A stretch of 64,000 nt of DNA. It comes from an uncultured Bacteroidota bacterium (lineage in GTDB: Bacteria > Bacteroidota > Bacteroidia > Flavobacteriales > Flavobacteriaceae). A model generated the notes under the pieces. The model did not search any database. It was not told the DNA's origin and saw only the letters and a program-made list of their open reading frames with translations. Of this stretch, positions 53,133 to 63,168 are shown piece by piece (position 1 is the first letter of the stretch; every line of letters starts with the position of its first letter). A program made the position numbers and the translations under genes. The stretch lies in assembly GCA_902544085.1 (NCBI GenBank), contig CACCAP010000001.1, positions 186,001 to 250,000 of the forward strand, given 5' to 3'.

Positions 53133-53693
53133 TTATTTAACCAAAGTGACCTCCAACTCAACATCGTCTAATATTAGACGATCACCAAGGTTTTCAAAGA
53201 AAGAGCCAGATCTATATTGTACATTGTATTTGGATCTGTCAAAAATCAGAATTGCCCTGTATGAGCCATCTTCAACTTGAGTCATCTCAAATGTGATCGG
53301 ATTGGTGATACCTTTAATAGTTAGATTTGCATCAACTAGATATTTATTGTCTATCATTTCTGACTTCTTTAAAATTTCAAGTTCTGCATTATTAAATTTA
53401 TCAACACTAAAAAAATCATCATCTTTCAAATGACTTTCTAATCTGTTTTTTCCACCCCCAGAAATATCATCAACAGAGATTGAAGTCATATCAACAATAA
53501 AATTTCCTGTAGAAATTGCGTCTCCGTCAAAGGTTATATCTGCTTTAGTAAAATTTATGTGACCCCAGTGTGAGGCATTGGTGATTTTTTTACCGGTCCA
53601 CTTAACCTTACTCTTTTCAAGATCAAAATTTGTTTGTGAGAATACGAAAAGGGGAAAAAATAAAAATATGGTATATGCAAAATGTGTTTTCAT
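53133..53693 (-). CDS. YceI-family secreted lipocalin-like protein
   Basis: YceI proteins are beta-barrel lipid/isoprenoid-binding proteins of the periplasm. The 186-residue product has a signal peptide (about 1-19, ending VFSQ) and the family features KVKWTGKKITNASHWGHI near the start, FIVDMTSISVDD, HLKDDDFFSVDKFNNAEL and LTIKGITNPITFEM. The C-terminal half contains the FDRSKYNVQYRSGSFFENLG block characteristic of the family. It lies 29 nt after the M20 gene on the same strand. Confidence 0.92.
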   Translation of the reverse strand: MKTHFAYTIFLFFPLFVFSQTNFDLEKSKVKWTGKKITNASHWGHINFTKADITFDGDAISTGNFIVDMTSISVDDISGGGKNRLESHLKDDDFFSVDKFNNAELEILKKSEMIDNKYLVDANLTIKGITNPITFEMTQVEDGSYRAILIFDRSKYNVQYRSGSFFENLGDRLILDDVELEVTLVK

Positions 53694-53722
53694 AATAATG
53701 TGAAAACTAAAATTGTGCCAAA

Positions 53723-55012
53723 TTATTTTTTAGATATAAAATCCAAGGTTAATGCTACCATGGATCTAATTCCTGTTTGCATAGCAGAATCATCAACATA
53801 GAAATCAGGACTATGATGCAGAACTGTTCGTGGATCAACTCCTTCTTTTGAACCACCAATAAAGAAATACATGCCAGGTATTTCTTGCTGAAAAAAGGAA
53901 AAATCTTCTGCACCTGTTCGGGCATTTAAAAATATTACATTCTCTGGCTTGTTTACTCTTCTTAGAGTTGGAAGCATGTTTTCATAAAGCTCTGGCTGAT
54001 TAAAAGTAATTGGGTAGCTTGTTCCATAAGTAATTTTAGCTTCGACATTGTTTGCTTCGGCTAAATTTAAGACAACTTCTTCAAATCTTTTTAATAAAGT
54101 TTTTCTCATGGATGGTCGAAGGGTTCTAATTGTCCCAAGCATATATAAATCCTCCGGAATTATATTACTTCTGACACCACCGTGAATAGCACCAACTGTA
54201 ATTACTGCAGCTGCTTCTGTCAATTCTAAATTTCTACTGACTATTGTTTGAAGAGAATTAATCATTTGAGCAGCAGTAACAATAGGGTCAATTCCATCCC
54301 AAGGTCTAGATCCATGCGTTTGTTTACCCTTCAAATCAATTCTAAACTCATCAACAGCGGCCATTATGCCTTTGGGTCTAACCGCTACATTTCCTACATT
54401 AAATCCGGACCCAACATGAAGACCAAAAATTGCATCCACATCTGGATTTTTTAAAACACCTTCTTTAACCATCAACTCTGCTCCACCCTCCTCACCAACT
54501 GGTGCACCTTCCTCAGCTGGCTGGAAAATAAATTTAACCTGACCAGGGATTTGATCCTTAAGCTCATATAGAATCTTTGCAGTGGCTAATAAAATAGCTG
54601 TGTGCATATCATGGCCACATGCATGCATGACAGGCACCTCTTCCCCATTATAAACCCCTGTCATTTTGGATGCCCAAGGAATATCAACCCTCTCTTTAAT
54701 TGGTAATCCATCAATATCAGCCCTCAGCCCTACCACAGGACCTTCTTTTCCCTCATTTAGGATTGCCACAACACCTGTTTTAGCAATTCCAGTATTGGGT
54801 TTGTAACCAATTTTTATCAATTCATTTTTAATTCTTTCAGCAGTTTTAAATTCTCTGTTACTGAGTTCCGCATTTTGATGGAACCAATGTCTGAGTTCAA
54901 TAATCTCATCAATATTTTTTTCAATTAATTTTTCAACAGTGTTGTCAAAGTTTTGTCCATAAACTGTAAATGATACAGTTAACAGAATTAATAAAACAAT
55001 ATTTTTTTTCAT
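53723..55012 (-). CDS. Secreted M20-family amidohydrolase/peptidase
   Basis: Members of this group hydrolyse N-acyl amino acids or related amides with two metal ions. The 429-residue product has a signal peptide (about 1-20, TVYGQ), the metal-site MHACGHDMHTAILLATAKIL, EEGGAELMVKEGVL after the PAEEG motif (FQPAEEGAPVGE), GLHVGS and the C-terminal GAEDFSFFQQEIPGMYFFIG. The amidohydrolase (IAA-amino-acid hydrolase-like) group fits best. Export is unusual for some members but common in Bacteroidota. It lies 12 nt after yjbQ. Confidence 0.9.
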   Translation of the reverse strand: MKKNIVLLILLTVSFTVYGQNFDNTVEKLIEKNIDEIIELRHWFHQNAELSNREFKTAERIKNELIKIGYKPNTGIAKTGVVAILNEGKEGPVVGLRADIDGLPIKERVDIPWASKMTGVYNGEEVPVMHACGHDMHTAILLATAKILYELKDQIPGQVKFIFQPAEEGAPVGEEGGAELMVKEGVLKNPDVDAIFGLHVGSGFNVGNVAVRPKGIMAAVDEFRIDLKGKQTHGSRPWDGIDPIVTAAQMINSLQTIVSRNLELTEAAAVITVGAIHGGVRSNIIPEDLYMLGTIRTLRPSMRKTLLKRFEEVVLNLAEANNVEAKITYGTSYPITFNQPELYENMLPTLRRVNKPENVIFLNARTGAEDFSFFQQEIPGMYFFIGGSKEGVDPRTVLHHSPDFYVDDSAMQTGIRSMVALTLDFISKK

Positions 55013-55024
55013 AACTATAAATTT

Positions 55025-55438
55025 TTATTCTCCAATCACAGTAAGCATTAATCTTCTGCTACTTGCTGAATTTCTGTGCTCACAAAGATAAATTCCTTGC
55101 CAAGTACCAAAATTAGGTTTTCCATTTGAAACTGGAAAAGAAATTGATGATCCAATCAAACTACTTTTTATGTGAGAGGTCATATCATCGGTTCCCTCAA
55201 AAATATGAGTAAAATAATTTTCATTTTCAGACACCATGTGGTTGAAATGTGTTTCGAAGTCATCTCTTACAGAGGGGTCAGCGTTCTCGTTAATAGTTAA
55301 ACTGGCGGAAGTGTGTTTAATAAATAAATGTGCAATACCACTCACTTTCGGTACATGATTAATAATTTTGCTTGTAATTAAATGAAATCCACGACTGTAG
55401 GGACTGAGTATTATTTCTTTTTGAAAAACCATTTCCAT
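55025..55438 (-). CDS. YjbQ (UPF0047)-family protein
   Basis: The family is conserved with poorly defined function; some members have weak thiamine-phosphate synthase activity. The product is 137 residues with the signature HTSASLTINENADPSVRDDF, the HMVSENENYFTHIFEGTDDM block and the end GTWQGIYLCEHRNSASSRRL. A TTG at 55462 would add eight residues reaching the first base of the divergent gene; I prefer the ATG at 55438 (MEMVFQKEI), which fits family starts. A second ATG lies two codons further in. Confidence 0.9.
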   Translation of the reverse strand: MEMVFQKEIILSPYSRGFHLITSKIINHVPKVSGIAHLFIKHTSASLTINENADPSVRDDFETHFNHMVSENENYFTHIFEGTDDMTSHIKSSLIGSSISFPVSNGKPNFGTWQGIYLCEHRNSASSRRLMLTVIGE

Positions 55439-55461
55439 AAATTTAAATAATTTAGTAATCA

Positions 55462-55968
55462 ATGATTGATAATCTAAAAAAATCTTGGTCTGTTGGATAC
55501 AAAATGAAGATTGATTCCAATGTTGATGATCTTTGGAATATCATAACAAATCCTGGCCATCTCGAGATGGTACACCCCTTTTGCAAAAAGAATTACCCAA
55601 TTTTGTGGGACAAAGCAAACTCCAAAGATGTTTTAGTTTACACCAATGGATTAAAATTAATAAGGGAGTTCAAATCATGGAACGAAAAGCAGGGTTACTC
55701 GTTAGAAATTGGCAGAGAAAATGGAAGAAAATCACTTGTTGAGTGGAAAATCTCCACAGAAAATCAAAAAACATATTTATCGATAAGAGTTTATACTTTT
55801 TTCATGAGGGAGAGAAATTTAATTATTTCATTTTTACCACATTTTATTTTTATATATCCAAATCTTAGGAAATATTTAAAAAGCGTAATTGGCGGGATTA
55901 ATTATTACCTTAAAAACAAAAAAAGAGTTCCAAGAAATTATTTTGGTAGTCATCGTTGGTTCTCTTAA
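55462..55968 (+). CDS. SRPBCC (START-like) family protein
   Basis: The 168-residue product looks like a polyketide-cyclase/START-like ligand-binding fold. Support is the opening VGYKMKIDSNVDDLWNIITN with PGHLEMVHPFCKKN and the alternating-strand pattern to about residue 115, followed by a helical end. There is no signal peptide, although residues 117-130 (ISFLPHFIFIYPNL) are hydrophobic. It is divergent from yjbQ with only 23 nt between starts. Function unknown. Confidence 0.75.
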   Translation: MIDNLKKSWSVGYKMKIDSNVDDLWNIITNPGHLEMVHPFCKKNYPILWDKANSKDVLVYTNGLKLIREFKSWNEKQGYSLEIGRENGRKSLVEWKISTENQKTYLSIRVYTFFMRERNLIISFLPHFIFIYPNLRKYLKSVIGGINYYLKNKKRVPRNYFGSHRWFS

Positions 55969-56014
55969 TTATAAAAAAAAACTATTTAATAACACTTTGT
56001 CATTCATTTGGTAT

Positions 56015-56022
56015 TAAATTTG
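56015..56022 (+). promoter_or_regulatory. -7 element (TAAATTTG) of the RND efflux operon
   Basis: The plus strand reads TAAATTTG, an exact TAnnTTTG match, 16 nt before the adaptor ATG. A TTTG lies 15 nt upstream (55996-55999), somewhat closer than the usual 17-20 nt. Confidence 0.6.
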
Positions 56023-56038
56023 CCCCTTTAAAAAATAG

Positions 56039-57145
56039 ATGAAAAGAACAATTATTTCTGTAGTCGCAGGTCTAATTTTATTAATTGTTACATACTTTCT
56101 TTCCAATTTGATTATGAATTCTGGAGATGAAATAGTTGCTAAGGCAGTAACTGCTGAGGAAAATGTAAAAGTGACAAATGTCAAAAATGCAACCAACGAC
56201 GCTACATTAAGTTTAAATTCAATTGTTCAATCTGAGAACAAATTGCAACTAATTTCTGAAGTAACTGGAATCATAGATTTTACAGATATTCGATTCAAAA
56301 AAGGTCAAAAATTCATGAAGGGTCAGACTATTATAAAAATTAATTCTGACGAAGCAGAGGCTTTCCTAAGACAAAGCAGAAGTCAATTTCAAAATCAAAT
56401 AGCATCTGTTTTGGCTGACATTAAGATTGATTATCCCGAAAGCTATAAAAAATGGGAGGATTATTTTCTAAATTATAATATTGAAGAAAACATACAAGAT
56501 CTGCCTGAGCAAAGCACAAATAATGAAACCTTCTTTCTAACCGGAAGAGGAATAATTTCTAGCTATTTTGGTGTGAAATCGGCTGAAGAGAGATTGAATA
56601 AATATAGTATCACTGCACCATTTGATGGTATTGTATCCAGCTCTTTTGTTGAAAATGGAACTATGGCAAGAGCAGGCCTGGTACTTGGCGAATTCATTAA
56701 TAGTGATTCGTTTGAAATTGAAGTCAATATCCCGACTGAATACAAACCCTACATTATCATAGATAAGGAAGTTAATATTAAACTGTCCGATGAAAGTAGT
56801 GTAGTTGGAAAAATTAACAGAATAAATAATAATGTAAACAGAGAAACACAAACTATTAGTGTTTTTGTAAAGAGTAATTCCAAAAAACTAAGTGATGGAA
56901 TGTATGTAGATTTGGATTTATCTCTCAAATCAATTGAAAATTCTTTTAAAATTTCTAGATCAATGATCAAAAATGACTCGATTGTTCACACAGTAGAATC
57001 GATGGCTGTCAAAAATAAAATAGTGAATCCTGAGTTTTTTGGAGATAACTATGCTATTGTAACTGGTCTTGATGATGGAGACTTAGTAATTAAAACACAA
57101 ATCCCCGAGATATTTGAGGGCATGAAAGTCAAAATCATTGATTAG
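56039..57145 (+). CDS. RND efflux periplasmic adaptor (HlyD/MFP family)
   Basis: This subunit joins the inner-membrane pump to the outer-membrane channel. The 368-residue product has an N-terminal membrane anchor (about 5-27), a biotinyl-lipoyl-like half (NKLQLISEVTGIIDFTDIRF, KKGQKFMKGQTIIKINSDEA), a helical hairpin (about 105-185), the second lipoyl half (YSITAPFDGIVSSSFVENG), and beta-barrel and membrane-proximal domains to the end. The pump gene follows after 2 nt. Confidence 0.93.
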   Translation: MKRTIISVVAGLILLIVTYFLSNLIMNSGDEIVAKAVTAEENVKVTNVKNATNDATLSLNSIVQSENKLQLISEVTGIIDFTDIRFKKGQKFMKGQTIIKINSDEAEAFLRQSRSQFQNQIASVLADIKIDYPESYKKWEDYFLNYNIEENIQDLPEQSTNNETFFLTGRGIISSYFGVKSAEERLNKYSITAPFDGIVSSSFVENGTMARAGLVLGEFINSDSFEIEVNIPTEYKPYIIIDKEVNIKLSDESSVVGKINRINNNVNRETQTISVFVKSNSKKLSDGMYVDLDLSLKSIENSFKISRSMIKNDSIVHTVESMAVKNKIVNPEFFGDNYAIVTGLDDGDLVIKTQIPEIFEGMKVKIID

Positions 57146-57147
57146 TA

Positions 57148-60100
57148 GTGAGAAAATTAATTACCTATTTTGTCAATTATCCGAAAGCAATAAATATTCT
57201 TGTTTTATTTTTTATTGTCTTTGGAACTGCAGGTACATTGGCCTTAAAATCATCTTTTTACCCATTAATTGACCCAAAATTTATTGAAATCAGCGCTGTA
57301 CTACCTGGTGCCTCACCTGAGGAAGTTGAGGAAGGTATTGTAATGAAGATTGAAGAAAATCTTAAAGGAATTGAAGGGGTTGACAGATATTATTCCACCT
57401 CGAGAGAAAACCTTGGTTATATACTGGTTGAAACTCTTGAGGACTCCGATGTTGATAACGTTTTGATTGATGTAAAGAATGCTGTAGATAAAGTTCCTTC
57501 TTTTCCCTTGGACCTTGAGCCAATTGTTGTAAAAAAAATGGAGCAACAAGAACCCACCTTTATTTTTTCACTTACAGCAGAAAATATTGATTTGATTTCA
57601 TTAAAAAATATTTCAAAAAAAATTGAGGTTGATCTAAGAAATCTTGAGGGTATATCTCAAATTTCAACATCTGGGTTTTCAGATAATGAAATTGAAATTT
57701 CTGTAAATGAAAAACTACTATCAAAATACAACCTAACTTTCTATGAAATTCTCGATGCAGTTCAGAAAAGCAACATAATTGTAAGTGGAGGAACCATAAA
57801 AACTAACGAAGAAAAATTTTTAATAAGATCTAATAACAAAAATTATTACTCAAACCAACTTAATGAAATTGTTGTAAAATCATTCCCATCAGGAAATAAT
57901 TTAAAACTTGGGGATGTTGCGAATATTTATGAAAAGTTTTCTGATGACGAACCACAGTTAAAATTTATCGATAACAAGTCATCAGTGATTATGACTGTAC
58001 TAAGCACCAAAAACGAGGACCTTTTAGAGTCGGCTGATAAAATCAGACTTTATATTGATGACTTCAACAAGAAAAACGAAAACATTCAACTGATTAGATT
58101 AAAAGATTACTCTGAGGTTTTGAGACAAAGAACTAATCTTTTGCTTGAAAATGGTGGTTTAGGTATTCTTTTAGTACTAGGATTGTTGTCACTATTTTTG
58201 AATACAAGATTGGCTTTTTGGGTAGCATTTGGTTTGCCCATTTCCTTTCTTGGAATGTTGATATTTGCAGGAAACTTCAATATAACTATCAATATCATGT
58301 CTCTATTCGGGATGATTGTTGTTATTGGTATTTTGGTTGATGATGCAATTGTAATCGCTGAAAATATTTACAAACACTATGAAAGTGGAAAGTCAGCTGC
58401 AGATTCTGCGGTCGATGGTACACTTGAGGTGTTACCAGCCATTGTTTCTGCCATTATCACAACAATAATTTCCTTTGCAACATTACTATTACTTGCAGGT
58501 GATGTTGGTAATTTCTTTGGAGAAGTTGCCATGATTGTAATAATCACACTAATTGTGTCGCTGATAGAGGCACTGATTATATTGCCTTCACACTTGGCTC
58601 ATTCAGATGCACTAAAAAGAAAAAAGGAAGATAAAAATGGAATTCTATTTTCATTTTTTTCTACCATGAAAAAGCTGAACCAAAGGGGCTATCGAGCCAT
58701 GGATTGGTTGAGAGATAAAATATATACTCCAATGTTAAGATTTGGATTAGAGTATCGTTTTCTCAGTCTTAGTGGTTTTGTTGCTGCACTCATGCTAACT
58801 ATGAGTTCGGTTTTTGGGGGTATAATTCCGATGACTTTTTTTCCGACAATTGCAAGTGATTTTGTAACGGTTGATTTAAAAATGCCCATGGGAACTAGCA
58901 CAAAAGTCACAGATTCCATTATTAATGTTATTGAAAAAAATGCAATCATTGCTGGAAATGAGCTTCAAGAAAAATACATGAAGGATGACGACAGAAAACT
59001 GATTCAAAATATTCAAAAAAATATTGGAAATTATGCTGATAATTTAGAGATGGTTGCTGGTGTTGGAAACATAGAGGGATCAAGTGTTGCATCATTGGAA
59101 ATATATATGCTAGACAGCGAGGAGAGAACGCAAGATATTAAGTCATCGATGCTTGCTTCTTTAATCAGAGAAAAAACTGGAACAATACCTGGAGCGGAAA
59201 AGTTCATCATTAACGACGGTGCCAATTTTGGAGGCAGCCCTGTTGCAATTTCTCTTTTGAGCAATAATAAGTCAGATCTAAAAAATGCTAAAGATGACTT
59301 GATTGAAAATTTAAGGTCAAACCCTATTTTAGTTGATATAGCTCACAATGATCCACAAGGTTTTAAGGAAATTGACATTCAGCTGAAAGAAAATGCATAT
59401 GCTCTTGGTCTAGATTTTCAAATGGTCATGAATCAAGTTAGGTCTGCATTCTTTGGACTTGAAGCTCAAAGAATACAAAGAGGAAATGAAGATATAAAAC
59501 TTTGGATCAGATATGATGAATCTAGCAGATCAGAAATTAAAAATCTTGACAACATGAAAATTGTTACACCTAGCGGAAGAAAAGTTTTCTTAAAGGAAAT
59601 TGCAAATTTTTCAATAAAGCGTGGTGATGTAGCAATAAACCATTTAAACGGGGAGAGAGAAATTAAGATTACAGCAAATTTGATTGATCCCAATCAAAGT
59701 GCTTCAGATGCAGTATTTGGTATTCAACAAAATATAATACCAATAATTGAAGAAAAATATCCAACGATTGAGACTTCTTTTGAAGGTCAATACAGGGAAG
59801 CCAACAAAACAATAGAATCATCTAAGATTGTTTTTCCCTTGGCACTATTTTTAATTTTCTGTGTTATCGGTTTCACGTTTAGGACATACAGTCAACCATT
59901 TCTACTTTTGTTATTAATACCATTCAGTTTAACAACTGTTGCATGGGGTCATTTGGTTCATGGATTTCCAGTTAATGTTATCTCACTTTTAGGTGTAATT
60001 GCATTGGTTGGAATTCTTGTGAATGATGGGCTAGTTTTGATATCTAAATTTAATTCAAACTTGAGAGCTGGTAAAAGTTATGATGAATCATTGTTTGGAG

Positions 60101-60390
60101 CAGGTAAAGAAAGATTTAGAGCAATCTTCTTAACATCAATAACTACAATGGCAGGGTTGGCACCTATAATTTTTGAAAAAAGCTTTCAAGCGCAATTATT
60201 AAAACCTATGGCAATATCCATTGCATATGGTATTGGCTATGCTACTTTCCTGACACTAATATTACTCCCAATACTACTATCACTAACCAATACATTCAAG
60301 TTAAATTTTGTGTGGTTGAGAAGTGGTAAAAAACTTGATAAAAGAGAAGTTGAGGCTCCAGTCATAGAACTTAGAAGAGATAAGAAATGA
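57148..60390 (+). CDS. RND-family efflux pump, inner-membrane subunit (AcrB-like)
   Basis: This is a proton-driven exporter of the hydrophobe/amphiphile type. The 1080-residue product has twelve membrane segments in two halves with large periplasmic loops (about 35-330 and 560-890). Asp398 and Asp399 in TM4 (GILVDDAIVIAENIYKH) mark the proton relay; the matching TM10 region is LVGILVNDGLVLISKFN. The porter-domain opening is SFYPLIDPKFIEISAVLPGA. The start is GTG at 57148, 2 nt after the adaptor stop. Its end overlaps the TolC gene by 4 nt (ATGA). Substrate unknown. Confidence 0.95.
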   Translation: MRKLITYFVNYPKAINILVLFFIVFGTAGTLALKSSFYPLIDPKFIEISAVLPGASPEEVEEGIVMKIEENLKGIEGVDRYYSTSRENLGYILVETLEDSDVDNVLIDVKNAVDKVPSFPLDLEPIVVKKMEQQEPTFIFSLTAENIDLISLKNISKKIEVDLRNLEGISQISTSGFSDNEIEISVNEKLLSKYNLTFYEILDAVQKSNIIVSGGTIKTNEEKFLIRSNNKNYYSNQLNEIVVKSFPSGNNLKLGDVANIYEKFSDDEPQLKFIDNKSSVIMTVLSTKNEDLLESADKIRLYIDDFNKKNENIQLIRLKDYSEVLRQRTNLLLENGGLGILLVLGLLSLFLNTRLAFWVAFGLPISFLGMLIFAGNFNITINIMSLFGMIVVIGILVDDAIVIAENIYKHYESGKSAADSAVDGTLEVLPAIVSAIITTIISFATLLLLAGDVGNFFGEVAMIVIITLIVSLIEALIILPSHLAHSDALKRKKEDKNGILFSFFSTMKKLNQRGYRAMDWLRDKIYTPMLRFGLEYRFLSLSGFVAALMLTMSSVFGGIIPMTFFPTIASDFVTVDLKMPMGTSTKVTDSIINVIEKNAIIAGNELQEKYMKDDDRKLIQNIQKNIGNYADNLEMVAGVGNIEGSSVASLEIYMLDSEERTQDIKSSMLASLIREKTGTIPGAEKFIINDGANFGGSPVAISLLSNNKSDLKNAKDDLIENLRSNPILVDIAHNDPQGFKEIDIQLKENAYALGLDFQMVMNQVRSAFFGLEAQRIQRGNEDIKLWIRYDESSRSEIKNLDNMKIVTPSGRKVFLKEIANFSIKRGDVAINHLNGEREIKITANLIDPNQSASDAVFGIQQNIIPIIEEKYPTIETSFEGQYREANKTIESSKIVFPLALFLIFCVIGFTFRTYSQPFLLLLLIPFSLTTVAWGHLVHGFPVNVISLLGVIALVGILVNDGLVLISKFNSNLRAGKSYDESLFGAGKERFRAIFLTSITTMAGLAPIIFEKSFQAQLLKPMAISIAYGIGYATFLTLILLPILLSLTNTFKLNFVWLRSGKKLDKREVEAPVIELRRDKK

Positions 60391-61694
60391 AAAAATTAAC
60401 TTACATATTATTGATTTTTTTCAATATCAATTATGCTCAAGATATTCTTACAACAGAAATGGCTGTTAAACTGACTCTTGAAAATAATCTTGACATTAAG
60501 GTCAGTGAGAATATCTTGGAAATTTCAAAAAATAACTCTTCAATTTTAAATAGTGATTATTTACCTAATATCAGTGCAACATCAGGAATAACCAGAAATC
60601 AAGGAGATGTTGAAGTTAAAACGAACCAAGGTATTTCAGCCAAAATAGATGATACCTACAACGATGAAAATTTTGGTAGTGTGAATATTGTATATAACCT
60701 TATTGACGGTAGAGGAAGAAGGTACAACTATAAAAAATCAAAAGAACTTTTTAATAGAACCGAACTTGAAGTAAAAGAAATTATTGAAAATACACTACTG
60801 CAACTCTTTACAGTATACTTTGATTTTGCAAGATTAACAAAAGAAAAGAAAATATTAAAAAACACATTAGATATCTCTGTAGAAAGATTGGACAGAGTCA
60901 AAACAAAATACAAATTTGGGCAGTCTACATCGCTTGAGGTTTCAAGTGCTGAGGTTGATAAAAATACAGACAGTTTAAACTATTTGAATATCATAAAGGT
61001 CCTTTCCAATACCAAAAGAGATCTCAACTTGATCATGAATGTTGATTTGGAGACAGACTTTAAGGTAGTTGAGGATATTGATTTTATAAACGAAATAGAG
61101 GCTGAAAAGTTCTTTAATTTGGGGGTAAATAACAATACATTGTTTCAGATATTAAATAAAGATGTTGAAATTTCTGACCTAGAGCTGAAAGCTATAAAAT
61201 CAACATACTTACCTACAGTACAATTGAGAGGTTCATATGGATGGAATGAGACAATTGATGAAATTGCTTACAACCCAGTCAATGAATTCTACTCAAAAGG
61301 AATTTCGACAGGAATAAATATTTCAATTCCAATTTTTGATGGTGGAAAAAGAATCACCGCAACTAAAAATGCAAGATTAAATCTTGAAAATTCATTAATT
61401 CAAAAAAATAAAAATGAGTTGGAAATAGGTAAAAACTTACGGAACGCATACGAGACCTACAAAAACAACTTATTCCTACTTCAAATTCAAGAAAAAAGCT
61501 TCAAAACTAGCAAGCTTTCATTTTCTAAATTTGAGGAAAAATACTCACTAGGTCTGGTTTCATCATTAGAATTTAGGCAGGCGCAAACAAATTTATTAAG
61601 GGCAGAACTTTTATTCAATAGCTCTATGTTTGAAACTAAAATTTCTGAATTAATTTTTCTTAAGCTAAGCGGCGAAATAGTAAGTAATTATTAA
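60387..61694 (+). CDS. TolC-family outer-membrane efflux channel
   Basis: This is the outer-membrane exit duct of the tripartite pump. The 435-residue product has a signal peptide (about 1-17, NINYAQ) and two TolC repeats, each with helical hairpins (TEMAVKLTLENNLDIKVSEN in the first; SIPIFDGGKRITATKNARLN in the second) and ending in the FEEKYSLGLVSSLEFRQAQT block. With adaptor and pump directly upstream, the three genes form a complete efflux operon. It ends 1 nt from the convergent AAA+ gene. Confidence 0.93.
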   Translation: MKKLTYILLIFFNINYAQDILTTEMAVKLTLENNLDIKVSENILEISKNNSSILNSDYLPNISATSGITRNQGDVEVKTNQGISAKIDDTYNDENFGSVNIVYNLIDGRGRRYNYKKSKELFNRTELEVKEIIENTLLQLFTVYFDFARLTKEKKILKNTLDISVERLDRVKTKYKFGQSTSLEVSSAEVDKNTDSLNYLNIIKVLSNTKRDLNLIMNVDLETDFKVVEDIDFINEIEAEKFFNLGVNNNTLFQILNKDVEISDLELKAIKSTYLPTVQLRGSYGWNETIDEIAYNPVNEFYSKGISTGINISIPIFDGGKRITATKNARLNLENSLIQKNKNELEIGKNLRNAYETYKNNLFLLQIQEKSFKTSKLSFSKFEEKYSLGLVSSLEFRQAQTNLLRAELLFNSSMFETKISELIFLKLSGEIVSNY

Positions 61695-61695
61695 T

Positions 61696-63168
61696 TTAAG
61701 AATTCAGGTTATTTAAATAACTTCCAATTGAGTCTTTAAATTCAATTCCTTCAAGAGATCTCGTCTTTGTTAATTTCTTGAAACAAGATAGCCCCCATAT
61801 TAGAATTTCTTTATAGAAATAAATTTCTTCTACGTTGATATTTTTACAATTCTTTGAAATTATTGCTGAAAGTCCATCCACTTGATCAAGCTCATTTCTA
61901 TACTCCCGATCGGTGAAGTCATCCCCGATAAATACTTCTTTTCCCTTTTTGGTGAACCATTGAATCACATCATCATAAGGTGTTTGTTCATTAGGTTTTT
62001 CAAGAGATTTTATTGGTGGGAAAAGCAAATTAAAAACAGATTTGATCGCTTCTTCAATTAGACTGTACGAGACCTGATCAGCACCCTCTTGTTCCCCTTC
62101 ATAAACCAGCTCAACCTTACCATTTATCGATGGGACAACACCAGTAAAATCTGTCAAACGAATAACGGTATTCGTTTCACCATTAACAAGCATCCGTCTT
62201 TTGGCAGTACTTACTAAATTCTCATAAGCAGTGATACTCATTCTTGTACTGATTCCACTTTTTGCATCCACGTACTCGCTAGATCTAGCAATAAAATTTA
62301 TTTGCTCTACCAAGTCCTTCGCAACCTCGGGGATCAAGATATTGTTTTTGTCTTCAGCAGAAATATTGGATTCTTGCTTGGTTATTTTTTTTGCAATATT
62401 AATAGACAAAGGATAATGCGTGAGTATTTGTGAACCAATCCTATCCTTTAGAGGGGTAACAATGCTACCACGGTTGGTGTAATCCTCTGGGTTTGCAGTA
62501 AATACAAATTGAATATCTAGTGGGATTCTTAATTTAAAACCTCTGATTTGAATTTCTTTTTCTTCCAAAATAGAAAATAAGGATACTTGTATTCTAGCTT
62601 GTAAGTCTGGCAACTCATTCACAACGAAAATACATCTGTTGGCTCTTGGGATCATTCCAAAATGAATGACTCTTTCGTCTGAATATGACAATTTCAAACT
62701 TGCAGCTTTTATAGGATCCAAATCTCCAATCAAATCCGCAACAGACACGTCAGGTGTTGCAAGTTTTTCATAAAACCTTTCACTTCTATGAATCCAATCT
62801 ATTTCAGTCTTGTCTCCTTGATTTTTAACAATCTCCTTTCCTTTGGATGAAATGGGTGAGGTTGGATCATCATTGATCTCAGATTCTTTTATAACAGGAA
62901 TCCATTCATCAAGTAAATTGACCATTTGTCTAGCTAATCTGGTTTTTGCCTGACCTCTCAATCCCAAAAAATTTATATTGTGACCAGCCAAAATTGCTCT
63001 CTCCAGTTGAGGAATTACACTGTTTTCGTAACCATGTATTTTTTCAAAAGTCTTCTTTCCATCTTTTAAAAGTTGAGTCAGATTTCTTTTTAACTCGTCT
63101 TTAATAGACTCAGCTTTGTATCCTGAATTTTTAAGCTCTTTTAGTGTACTTATAGTTGGTTTTTTCAT
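61696..63168 (-). CDS. MoxR/ChlI-like AAA+ ATPase
   Basis: AAA+ proteins of this type act as chaperones together with a VWA partner. The 490-residue product has the P-loop GLRGQAKTR at 69-77, where Ala replaces the usual second glycine; a Walker B RCIFVVNELPDL with Asn-Glu rather than Asp-Glu; a sensor/arginine region FVFTANPEDYTNRG with PLKDRIGSQI; and a helical lid (about 270-345, SGISTRMSITAYENLVSTA). About 85 C-terminal residues have no recognised fold. The VWA gene directly upstream (0 nt gap) is the presumed partner. The same motif variants occur in related Bacteroidota proteins known to me, so the enzyme is probably active. Confidence 0.88.
   Translation of the reverse strand: MKKPTISTLKELKNSGYKAESIKDELKRNLTQLLKDGKKTFEKIHGYENSVIPQLERAILAGHNINFLGLRGQAKTRLARQMVNLLDEWIPVIKESEINDDPTSPISSKGKEIVKNQGDKTEIDWIHRSERFYEKLATPDVSVADLIGDLDPIKAASLKLSYSDERVIHFGMIPRANRCIFVVNELPDLQARIQVSLFSILEEKEIQIRGFKLRIPLDIQFVFTANPEDYTNRGSIVTPLKDRIGSQILTHYPLSINIAKKITKQESNISAEDKNNILIPEVAKDLVEQINFIARSSEYVDAKSGISTRMSITAYENLVSTAKRRMLVNGETNTVIRLTDFTGVVPSINGKVELVYEGEQEGADQVSYSLIEEAIKSVFNLLFPPIKSLEKPNEQTPYDDVIQWFTKKGKEVFIGDDFTDREYRNELDQVDGLSAIISKNCKNINVEEIYFYKEILIWGLSCFKKLTKTRSLEGIEFKDSIGSYLNNLNS

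Noticed and set aside
55025-55462. YjbQ starting with TTG at 55462
   Set aside because: It would share its first base with the divergent gene, and ATG codons at 55438 and 55432 fit family starts.
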